This document shows positions 1-5,759 of a stretch of 10,673 nucleotides of DNA, piece after piece. Below the pieces are notes generated by a model. The model was not told the origin of the DNA and did no database searches. It saw nothing but the letters and a program-made list of their open reading frames with translations. Origin of the DNA: an uncultured Collinsella sp. (GTDB lineage Bacteria; Actinomycetota; Coriobacteriia; Coriobacteriales; Coriobacteriaceae); contig CABSNM010000037.1 of the NCBI GenBank assembly GCA_902479065.1, forward strand, positions 1 to 10,673, in the 5' to 3' direction. Numbering within the stretch: position 1 is the stretch's first letter; each line of letters starts with the position of its first letter. The position numbers were made by a program, and so were the translations under genes.

Positions 1-55
1 AGTCCCTTGCGGCGTAGTTCTTATTTAAGCCGTCCAGGTTTTGGGGTGCAGTTCA
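1..55 (+). mobile_element. IS3-family insertion sequence terminus (partial, left window edge)
   Basis: These 55 bases are the exact reverse complement of 10619-10673. Read from the tip inward (55 down to 1) the sequence begins TGAACTGCACCCCAAAACC. This resembles the terminal repeats of IS3-family (IS150-group) elements, which typically start TG and contain ACTGCACCCCAAAA. The tip is at 55 and the element body lies to the left, outside the window. On the plus strand, frame 3 reads Ser-Leu-Ala-Ala-stop (TAG at 15-17). This could be the C-terminus of OrfB, which would make this the right end of the element; that part is inference. No transposase can be confirmed from so short a piece. Confidence 0.6.
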
Positions 56-143
56 GTGGACGGGAGGGGAGCCTTATATGTGACCGCGGCAAAAGGATGG
101 CAATACCGCAGTCGCCCAAAGGGAGGGCCTGGATGTACCGGGC
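56..143. other. Short non-coding stretch between IS end and ABC ATPase gene
   Basis: This is 88 bases of unique sequence between the IS tip and the stop codon of the minus-strand ATPase gene. It should contain the 3' end of the ABC operon transcript. I see no convincing intrinsic terminator: the GGCC repeats near 126-143 pair only weakly and are not followed by a T-run on the minus strand. Operon termination may be Rho-dependent, or may have been displaced by the insertion sequence. Confidence 0.4.
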
Positions 144-1343
144 CTAGATAAGGTTCTTGCCAGACACCTTATCGAAGAGATGGGTCGCGTTCTTCTCGAA
201 CTTAAACCAGATGGAGTCGCCCGCCTTGAGCGCGCCCTTGGCCTCAAGGTCGACAACGGGAATGATCAGGACGAACTGGCCATCGGGAGCGGTCACGTGG
301 ACATGCTCGGTCGAACCCATGAGCTCGGTCACCTCGACGGTACCCTGGAGCGCGCCCTCCTCGCCCTTGTCGGCAAGCAGAATCTGCTCGGGGCGCACGC
401 CGGCCGTGATCTCCTTCACATCGCCGCCGTCCCAGTTGAGAGCAAGCTTAGCGCAGGTCTCGGGGGCGAGCGCCACGTTCATATCCTCGGTCTTGACGGT
501 AAAGCCGTTGCCCGAGCGCACCAGCTGGGCATCGAAGAAGTTCATCTGCGGCACGCCGATAAAGCCGGCGACGAAGATGTTCGCGGGATGGCTGAAGACC
601 TCCTGCGGGGTGGCGATCTGCTGGACAACGCCGTCTTTCATGACCACGATGCGATCGCCGAGGGTCATGGCCTCGGTCTGGTCGTGGGTGACGTAGATGA
701 ACGTGCCCTTGATCTCGTGGCGCAGCTTGATGAGCTCGGCACGCATCTGGTTACGCAGCTTGGCGTCCAGGTTGGACAGCGGCTCGTCCATCAGGAAGAC
801 CTTAGGATCACGCACGATGGCACGGCCGATAGCGACACGCTGACGCTGGCCGCCCGAAAGCGCCTTGGGCTTACGATCGAGGTACTCGGTGATACCCAAG
901 ATCTCGGCAGCGGAGCGAACCTTGCGGTCGATCTCGTCCTTGGGGACCTTCTTGAGCTCAAGCGTAAACGCCATGTTCTCGTACACCGTCATATTGGGGT
1001 ACAGAGCATAGCTCTGGAACACCATGGCGATATCGCGGTCCTTGGGCGCCACGTCGTTGACGCGCTTGCCGTCGATGAGCACGTCGCCCGAGGTGATGTC
1101 CTCCAGGCCAGCAACCATGCGCATCGTCGTGGACTTACCGCAGCCAGACGGGCCAACGAGAACGATAAACTCCTGGTCATGCACGGTGAGGTTAAAGTCT
1201 TCCACCGCGAGCACGCCGTCCTCGGTAACCTTGAGGTTGTGCTTCTTCTCCTCGGTCGTCTTCTTTTTGCCAAAGAAGCCCTTCTTTTTGGACTCGTTGT
1301 TGGGATACACCTTCTGAACATGTTTGAGAACGATCTCGGCCAT
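144..1343 (-). CDS. Carbohydrate ABC importer ATPase, MsmX/UgpC/MalK type
   Basis: This 399-residue cytoplasmic ATPase should energise the sugar importer encoded upstream. Visible motifs are Walker A GPSGCGKST (64-72), Q-loop VFQS (108-111), signature LSGGQ (162-166), Walker B VFLMDE (182-187), D-loop SNLD (190-193) and switch His220. After about residue 245 comes the C-terminal OB/TOBE regulatory region typical of MalK, UgpC and MsmX. The start is the ATG at 1343, preceded by GAAAGG at good spacing. It is the last gene of a four-gene minus-strand operon and begins 68 bases after the MalG-type permease. Residues about 16-41 form a lysine-rich insertion (several KKK runs) between the first strand and Walker A, where MalK and MsmX normally have only a short turn. 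ATPases of this type often serve several sugar importers; whether this one does is not visible here. Confidence 0.95.
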   Translation of the reverse strand: MAEIVLKHVQKVYPNNESKKKGFFGKKKTTEEKKHNLKVTEDGVLAVEDFNLTVHDQEFIVLVGPSGCGKSTTMRMVAGLEDITSGDVLIDGKRVNDVAPKDRDIAMVFQSYALYPNMTVYENMAFTLELKKVPKDEIDRKVRSAAEILGITEYLDRKPKALSGGQRQRVAIGRAIVRDPKVFLMDEPLSNLDAKLRNQMRAELIKLRHEIKGTFIYVTHDQTEAMTLGDRIVVMKDGVVQQIATPQEVFSHPANIFVAGFIGVPQMNFFDAQLVRSGNGFTVKTEDMNVALAPETCAKLALNWDGGDVKEITAGVRPEQILLADKGEEGALQGTVEVTELMGSTEHVHVTAPDGQFVLIIPVVDLEAKGALKAGDSIWFKFEKNATHLFDKVSGKNLI

Positions 1344-1360
1344 GTCTCTACCTTTCGATA

Positions 1361-1387
1361 TGCGGCGCCACGCTGAGGGGCGCCGCA
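1361..1387 (-). promoter_or_regulatory. Intercistronic hairpin between MalG-type permease and ATPase genes
   Basis: A perfect 9-bp GC-rich stem (1361-1369 pairs with 1379-1387) encloses a 9-base loop. It sits just upstream of the ATPase ribosome binding site on the minus-strand transcript. No T-run follows, so it is not a standard terminator. It is more likely an mRNA-processing or stability element, or a partial attenuator that sets how much ATPase is made relative to the permeases. Confidence 0.55.
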
Positions 1388-1411
1388 GAAACTTGCAAAA
1401 CAGTTACGGCA

Positions 1412-2251
1412 TCAGCCCTTGACGGCACCTGCCACCACGCCGTCGATGATGTACTTCTGGCAGAGGATGTACATGATGACGATGGGGATAACGACCATCA
1501 TGATGCAGGCCATCATGGGGCCGAGCTCGACGTGGCCGTAGCCACCGCGGAAGTACTGGATCAAGATAGGAATGGTCTTGTACTTGGTGGAGTCGAGCGT
1601 AAGGTAGGGCAGCAGATAGTCGTTCCAGACCCACATGGTCTCGAGAATGCCGACCGAAAGATAGGTGGGCTTCATGATGGGGAGGACGATCTTAAAGAAC
1701 ACCTGGACCGGGTTGCAGCCATCAATCATGGCCGCCTCTTCGATCTCGAGCGGGATGTTCTTTACAAAGCCGGCGAACATAAAGACCGCCAGGCCCGCGC
1801 CAAAGCCAAGGTAGATAAAGCAGATGTTGAACGGCGTGTTGAAGCCAATGCGGTCCGCCAAATTGGACAGCGTGAACATGAGCATCTGGAAGGGCACGAC
1901 CATCGAGAAGACGAACAGGTAATAGAAGAAGTTCGAGATCTTGCTGTTGACACGAACCACGTACCAAGCGCACATGGAACAGCACACCAAGATCAGCACG
2001 ACCGACGTGACCGTGATGATGAGCGAGTACATAAATGCCGAGGCAAAGCCCTGCTCGTTAAGAGCGTGCAAGTAGTTTGCGAGGCCGTTGAACGTCTCGG
2101 GCGTGAGCAGATCGAATGCCGTGGTGGTGCTGATTGCGGTCGCTTTCTTAAAGGAATTGAGCGCAATCATGAACACGGGGTAGATCCATGCGAGCGACAG
2201 AATCGTAAAGAAGATCGAGAGCGCGCGGTTGATAACCTTATCGCGTTTCAT
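1412..2251 (-). CDS. Carbohydrate ABC transporter permease, MalG type
   Basis: This 279-residue inner-membrane permease is one of the two membrane subunits of the importer. It has about six hydrophobic segments, beginning with one at residues 9-31. The EAA loop that docks on the ATPase reads EEAAMIDG at 171-178 and continues to the conserved IVLP-type end near 188-191. The length is normal for MalG-like subunits. The ATG at 2249-2251 overlaps the stop codon of the upstream permease by one base (TAATG) and is preceded by a near-perfect AAGGAGGTG, so translation is probably coupled. The substrate cannot be read from this subunit; context suggests a di- or oligosaccharide. Confidence 0.95.
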   Translation of the reverse strand: MKRDKVINRALSIFFTILSLAWIYPVFMIALNSFKKATAISTTTAFDLLTPETFNGLANYLHALNEQGFASAFMYSLIITVTSVVLILVCCSMCAWYVVRVNSKISNFFYYLFVFSMVVPFQMLMFTLSNLADRIGFNTPFNICFIYLGFGAGLAVFMFAGFVKNIPLEIEEAAMIDGCNPVQVFFKIVLPIMKPTYLSVGILETMWVWNDYLLPYLTLDSTKYKTIPILIQYFRGGYGHVELGPMMACIMMVVIPIVIMYILCQKYIIDGVVAGAVKG

Positions 2252-3105
2252 TACTGCTGCACCTCCTTGGACCTCGTGGCCTTAAGCTGAATCATGGAGA
2301 TGGCTACGACCAGGATGCAGAAGATAACTGCCTTGGCCTGACCGATGCCCTGCCATGCGATACCGGCACGCGAATAGAACGTGTTGTAGATGTTCAGGGC
2401 GAGCATCTCGGTGGAGTGCGCGGGGGCGCCGCCGGTAAGGGCGAGGTTCTGGTCGAACAGCTTAAAGCCGTTGGTGATGGACAGGAACAGGCAGATGGTG
2501 ATGGTCGGCATCAGGTTAGGGATCTTAACCTTCCAAAACGTCTGCCATGCCGTGGCGCCGTCGACCTTGGCGGCCTCGATGTAGTCGGACGGAATGGACT
2601 GCAGACCAGCGATGTAGATAATCATCATGTAGCCGACCTGCTGCCACAGGGTCAGGATGATAAGGCCCCAGAATCCAGCAGCAGAGTTAAGCGCGATGAG
2701 CTGGGCGCCCACGTTGGAGAGCAGGCAGTTGATCAGAATCTGCCAAATGTAGCCCAGCACGATGCCGCCGATCAGGTTAGGCATAAAGAAGATCGTACGG
2801 AAGATGTTGGTGCCCTTGAGCGCCTTGCGGGTGAGCGCCTGCGCGATGGCGAGGGCAATCACGTTGATAAGCACCGTCGACAGGAAGGCAAACGCCACCG
2901 TAAAGAAGAACGACGTAGCAAACTGCGGATCGGACAGCGCGCGCACGTAATTCTTGATACCGACAAAATGCGTGTTGTTAATGGTAATAAACTGGCAGAA
3001 CGAGAGATAGAAGCCCTGGATAAAAGGGATCACGAACCCGATCATAAACGCCAGGCACGTGGGCAGCATAAAGAGCGGCCACCAGCGCTTGAGTGCTTTG
3101 CCCAT
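2251..3105 (-). CDS. Carbohydrate ABC transporter permease, MalF type
   Basis: This 284-residue inner-membrane permease should pair with the downstream MalG-type subunit. It has a short positively charged N-terminus, a first membrane segment at about 11-33, and roughly six segments in all. The EAA motif EAAKVDGA is at 177-184, with the ATPase-contact loop running to about 200. It lacks the long periplasmic insertion of E. coli MalF, as is usual in Gram-positive bacteria. The ATG at 3105 is preceded by GAAAGGA at 7-base spacing. It is the second gene of the operon, separated from the binding-protein gene by an 87-base gap that holds a strong hairpin. Confidence 0.95.
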   Translation of the reverse strand: MGKALKRWWPLFMLPTCLAFMIGFVIPFIQGFYLSFCQFITINNTHFVGIKNYVRALSDPQFATSFFFTVAFAFLSTVLINVIALAIAQALTRKALKGTNIFRTIFFMPNLIGGIVLGYIWQILINCLLSNVGAQLIALNSAAGFWGLIILTLWQQVGYMMIIYIAGLQSIPSDYIEAAKVDGATAWQTFWKVKIPNLMPTITICLFLSITNGFKLFDQNLALTGGAPAHSTEMLALNIYNTFYSRAGIAWQGIGQAKAVIFCILVVAISMIQLKATRSKEVQQ

Positions 3106-3125
3106 AAAAGGGTCCTTTCAATATG

Positions 3126-3161
3126 CAGGGGGCGGGCAAACCAACGTCTGCCCGCCCCCTG
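3126..3161 (-). promoter_or_regulatory. Intercistronic hairpin between binding-protein and permease genes
   Basis: A perfect 12-bp stem (3126-3137 with 3150-3161), nearly all G-C, encloses a 12-base loop. It lies in the 87-base gap between the binding-protein stop codon and the MalF-type permease ribosome binding site. No T-run follows on the minus strand, so it is unlikely to be a full terminator. In other binding-protein operons such stems stabilise the upstream mRNA so that the binding protein exceeds the permeases; that role is inferred here. Confidence 0.65.
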
Positions 3162-3192
3162 TCGCTAATCAGATAGCTTGGGCAGCAACTGC

Positions 3193-4509
3193 TTACTCGG
3201 AAGCAGCCTTCTCGGTCTTCCAGCCATCGACGAAGGCGTTCTTGACGCCATCCCACTTGCTGTTGTCGGCAGCATAGGCAATCAGAGCCTGCTTGAGGTT
3301 CTTCTTCCACTCCTCAGAGGGGATGTAAACGAAGTCCCAAGCGACGGTCTTCTTGCCGTCCTTGGCCATGGCAACGGCCTGCTGCGAGAAGACGTTGGTG
3401 GTTTCCTTGGCGCTCTTGAACGGGGCGGTCAGACCCATCTTGTCAGCGATGATGCTAGTGGCGGTGTCAGAAGTGACGCACCAATACATGAAGTCCTCGG
3501 TGGCCTTCTGGGCATCCTCGGAAGCCTGGGAGCTGACGCACCAGTAGTTCTCGCCGCCGGAGCACAGGCCCTGGTTCTCCTCGCCGTCGACACCGATGTA
3601 GATGGGCATCATGCCAATCTGATCGTCGGTCATGCCGGCCTTGGTGAGGTCAGCGTAGGCCCAAGAACCGTTCTGATAGAAGACGGCCTTGCCGGTTGCG
3701 AACTCGTTGGTGGCGTCGTCGCCGGTCTTGGAGGCGAGCTGCGAAGGATCGCAGGTGGAGTCGGTGATGTACAGGTCGAAGATCTGCTTGAAGTTGTCGA
3801 GATACTCGCCCTTGATCTCGTCGTCCTCCTGGTTGTGCTCCTTCTCGAACTCGTAGTAGAGCGGGAGGTTGGCGAGGTGGGTGGTGTAGCGCCAGCTGGA
3901 GGAGTCGTCCATGCCGGCGGAAGTGAAGGCACCCTCAACACCAAGCTCGTCCTTGCGGGCCTGGATGTCGTCGGCGCAAGCCTTCAGCTTGTCGAAGGAG
4001 TTGATGTCCTCGGCCTTGTAGCCAGCCTTCTCGAGCAGCTGCTTGTTGTAGATGATGCCGTAGCTCTCCTGGACCCAGTCGATGCCCAGATCCTTGCCAT
4101 CGGACTGCAGAGCCAGGGAGTCGTCAATGAGCTCACCGCGGAGCTTGGTATCGGACAGGTCGGCGCAGTAATCCTTCCAGTTCTTAAGACCGGTGGGGCC
4201 GTTGACCTGGAACAGGGTCGGAGCGGAGCTCTTGGACATCTCGGACTTGAGCTTCTCCTCGTAGGTGTTGGAGGCGGCGGTCACGATCTTGACCTCGACG
4301 CCCTTCTCCTTCTTGTACGCCTTGGCGATCTCCTTCCACTCCTTGTCGACCTCGGGCTTGAATTGGAGGAAGTAGACCTCGGCAGCGTCACCAGAAGCAG
4401 AGGAGCCGGAGCCGGCAGAACCGCCGCAACCCACGAGACCCAGACCAAGAACCGCAGCCGCGGAACCAGCAAAGCCCAGGAACTGCCTTCTGCTCATTTC
4501 GTTCTTCAT
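3193..4509 (-). CDS. Sugar ABC transporter substrate-binding lipoprotein (family 1, Tat signal)
   Basis: This 438-residue extracellular solute-binding protein should capture sugar and deliver it to the permease pair. The N-terminus reads SRRQFLGF (6-13), a twin-arginine motif, then a hydrophobic stretch, then a lipobox LVGC with the lipidated Cys at 28 and a Gly/Ser-rich linker. It is therefore probably exported folded by Tat and anchored as a lipoprotein. The mature region looks like an extracellular family 1 binding protein. I chose the ATG at 4509 because GAAAGGG (4519-4525) lies 9 bases upstream. A GTG at 4527 would add six residues but would overlap that ribosome binding site. It is the first gene of the importer operon. 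Operator-like dyads upstream suggest control by the neighbouring GntR regulator and hence an alpha-glucoside ligand; the ligand is not shown directly. Confidence 0.94.
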   Translation of the reverse strand: MKNEMSRRQFLGFAGSAAAVLGLGLVGCGGSAGSGSSASGDAAEVYFLQFKPEVDKEWKEIAKAYKKEKGVEVKIVTAASNTYEEKLKSEMSKSSAPTLFQVNGPTGLKNWKDYCADLSDTKLRGELIDDSLALQSDGKDLGIDWVQESYGIIYNKQLLEKAGYKAEDINSFDKLKACADDIQARKDELGVEGAFTSAGMDDSSSWRYTTHLANLPLYYEFEKEHNQEDDEIKGEYLDNFKQIFDLYITDSTCDPSQLASKTGDDATNEFATGKAVFYQNGSWAYADLTKAGMTDDQIGMMPIYIGVDGEENQGLCSGGENYWCVSSQASEDAQKATEDFMYWCVTSDTATSIIADKMGLTAPFKSAKETTNVFSQQAVAMAKDGKKTVAWDFVYIPSEEWKKNLKQALIAYAADNSKWDGVKNAFVDGWKTEKAASE

Positions 4510-4532
4510 TACAATCCACCCTTTCACACCGT

Positions 4533-4583
4533 GGCGGCACCCTTTGCCGCCGCCTTCGGAGATTGGCTCGGGGACTTTGCCCC
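4533..4583 (-). promoter_or_regulatory. Structured 5' leader of the ABC operon (two hairpins)
   Basis: Two stems lie in the presumed leader of the binding-protein mRNA. One is a 7-bp perfect stem, 4533-4539 with 4545-4551. Its five-base loop reads AAGGG on the transcript, echoing the real AAAGGG ribosome binding site a few bases further on. The other is a 4-bp GGGG/CCCC stem at 4570-4573 with 4580-4583. They may influence translation or mRNA stability; I recognise no known riboswitch. Confidence 0.35.
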
Positions 4584-4617
4584 TTTTGCTGATTCGTACG
4601 ATACGCTATTTGGCTAG

Positions 4618-4629
4618 TTGTTTGAACAA
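4618..4629. promoter_or_regulatory. Operator-like dyad upstream of ABC operon (site A)
   Basis: TTGTTTGAACAA is a near-perfect 12-bp dyad with one mismatched pair. It resembles the HutC/TreR operator pattern and lies between the presumed ABC promoter and the binding-protein gene. Its centre is 75 bases from site B. Confidence 0.4.
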
Positions 4630-4661
4630 GTATTACTAGAGCGGTAGAAAAACTTCGGTGA

Positions 4662-4689
4662 ACGGTAATTTCAACTTGATACTTGACAA
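4662..4689 (-). promoter_or_regulatory. Candidate promoter of the ABC operon
   Basis: On the minus strand TTGTCA (4684-4689) is followed after 16 bases by TACCGT (4662-4667). The latter keeps the most conserved -10 positions (T, A and final T). It is placed between operator-like sites B and A, downstream of the terminator that closes the regulator gene, so the importer operon should have its own promoter here. The match is weak. Confidence 0.3.
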
Positions 4690-4692
4690 GTT

Positions 4693-4704
4693 TTGTATAA
4701 ACAA
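4693..4704. promoter_or_regulatory. TreR-like operator upstream of ABC operon (site B)
   Basis: TTGTATAAACAA contains GTATAAAC, which fits the HutC-subfamily consensus GTNTANAC. It differs at one base from TTGTATATACAA, the Bacillus subtilis TreR operator as I recall it. It sits immediately upstream of the candidate -35 of the ABC operon, where a GntR-family repressor could act. Confidence 0.5.
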
Positions 4705-4722
4705 TTATTTGTTATTGAATGC

Positions 4723-4777
4723 AGAGAAAACGCCCGGTCAAGCCGATGCATCGTCGGTTTGACCGGGCGTTTTCTCT
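4723..4777. terminator. Long bidirectional intrinsic terminator
   Basis: A 24-bp stem (4723-4746 with 4754-4777) encloses a 7-base loop. The 19 outer pairs are perfect, and one G-T wobble lies further in. The GC-rich core is flanked inside the stem by an A-tract on one side and a T-tract on the other, so it can terminate transcription from either direction. It ends the GntR regulator transcript (stop codon 39 bases upstream on the minus strand) and insulates the ABC operon. Confidence 0.85.
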
Positions 4778-4815
4778 TTGAGGGCACGGGTCTCGTCGGG
4801 CTGCGAGCTAGCCGA

Positions 4816-5535
4816 CTATCGCTTGGAGTTGACGCGGTAGTGGAAGATCTCAGGATGCGTGCGGGCATGCGTCACCTCAAACAAGATGCCATCCGAGGTG
4901 TACGACTGACTCTCCATGACGGCAACGCAGTTGTATTTGCCGAGGTCAAGATAGCTGCAATCCTCATCGTTGGCGAGCTCGACACTCACCGTACGGCGGC
5001 TCGCCATCACTTTGATGCCACGCTTGTGCTCCAGATAGTCATAGATAGATTCTGCCGCGATCTCGGGAGTCAGACCCTTGGCGATCGACGCCAAAAAGTA
5101 GCCATGGTCCACTTGGCGCGCACTGCCGTTGAGACTTCGGACACGTACCACGCGAATCAGCTCCTCGCCCACCTTAAAGCCCAGGCGACGAGAGAGTTGC
5201 TCAGTGCAGATCAAATGTTCAAAAGACTTAACGTCCGTCGATGCGACGGCATTGTTGCGCTTTGCAAATTCGCCAAACGACTCGACTTCCTCGAGTGCAC
5301 CCAACATGTCGGTTTCGCCCTTAAGCCAAATAACGCGCACGCCCTTGCCGTGTATGGGCTGCACAAACATCCCGTCGGCCAGCATACCCAAGGCGCGACG
5401 GACGGTATTGCGAGTACATCCGAACTCCGCGGTCAACTCAGCTTCGGTTGGCAGCATCTCCTGAAACGCATAGGTCCCATTAATGATGCGCGAGCGTATT
5501 TCTCGGTAGATTCCTTCGTATATCGCTTTTGGCAT
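4816..5535 (-). CDS. GntR/HutC-family transcriptional regulator, TreR-like
   Basis: This is a 239-residue DNA-binding repressor. Residues about 1-70 form the GntR winged helix (LPTEAELTAEFGCTRNTVRRA near 28-48, then a HGKGVRV wing). Residues about 80-237 form a UTRA ligand-binding domain. The segment from SIYDYLEHKRGIKV to the end strongly resembles TreR, the trehalose-6-phosphate-sensing repressor of Bacillus, so a sugar-phosphate effector is likely. The ATG at 5535 is preceded by AGAGGTG at good spacing. The gene is divergent from the PTS gene and upstream of the ABC operon, with operator-like dyads before both. The effector is inferred from family resemblance; a sensor of another alpha-glucoside phosphate is the main alternative. 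Confidence 0.88.
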   Translation of the reverse strand: MPKAIYEGIYREIRSRIINGTYAFQEMLPTEAELTAEFGCTRNTVRRALGMLADGMFVQPIHGKGVRVIWLKGETDMLGALEEVESFGEFAKRNNAVASTDVKSFEHLICTEQLSRRLGFKVGEELIRVVRVRSLNGSARQVDHGYFLASIAKGLTPEIAAESIYDYLEHKRGIKVMASRRTVSVELANDEDCSYLDLGKYNCVAVMESQSYTSDGILFEVTHARTHPEIFHYRVNSKR

Positions 5536-5589
5536 GACTTCACCTCTAATGAATATGTATGGCTAGGCACGATAGCATTTCTTTGGGTT

Positions 5590-5597
5590 GTTTAAAC
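5590..5597. promoter_or_regulatory. HutC-type operator core GTTTAAAC (site C)
   Basis: A perfect 8-bp palindrome fitting GTNTANAC, within TTGTTTAAACCG. It lies about 55 bases upstream of the regulator start, in the shared divergent promoter region, consistent with autoregulation. It overlaps the adjacent ACCG dyad at 5596-5608. Confidence 0.45.
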
Positions 5598-5636
5598 CGA
5601 TTATCGGTAAAGCACGGATTATTTACCGTCGACGGT
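5596..5636. promoter_or_regulatory. Pair of ACCG...CGGT dyads in the divergent promoter region
   Basis: Two perfect dyads, ACCGATTATCGGT (5596-5608) and ACCGTCGACGGT (5625-5636), have centres about 28 bases apart. They share the outer ACCG/CGGT arms and do not fit the GTNTANAC pattern. They may be binding sites for a second, unidentified regulator such as a LacI-type protein. Confidence 0.4.
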
Positions 5637-5696
5637 TCCCCCGAAACCCAAATCGGACCGAATCAAAACCGTCAATGCGGCAAGCAGCCAGTCCTC

Positions 5697-5719
5697 TACA
5701 ATGAGTTCATTGTTTAAAC
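5697..5719 (+). promoter_or_regulatory. Candidate PTS promoter -10 with overlapping operator (site D)
   Basis: TACAAT (5697-5702) is a good -10 hexamer for the plus-strand PTS gene, but I see no convincing -35. A second GTTTAAAC palindrome (5712-5719, within TTGTTTAAACG) lies just downstream, about where transcription would start. This is a classic position for a repressor of the HutC/TreR group. Confidence 0.45.
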
Positions 5720-5759
5720 GTTCTTGCTCGCACAGCATGTTGCATCCGGAAGGCATATT

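Noticed and set aside
180..1376. A 398-codon open frame antisense to the ABC ATPase gene
   Set aside because: It mirrors the real gene, has no ribosome binding site or recognisable domain, and is explained by GC-rich third positions.
3178..4617. A 479-codon open frame antisense to the binding-protein gene
   Set aside because: It is a Leu/Val/Gly-rich low-complexity translation of the opposite strand; the minus-strand gene has a signal peptide, lipobox and ribosome binding site.
5724..5759. TTG start giving 12 extra residues on the PTS fusion
   Set aside because: The ATG at 5760 has GGAAGG at good spacing and fits the usual EIIC N-terminus; the TTG start lies only a few bases after operator site D.
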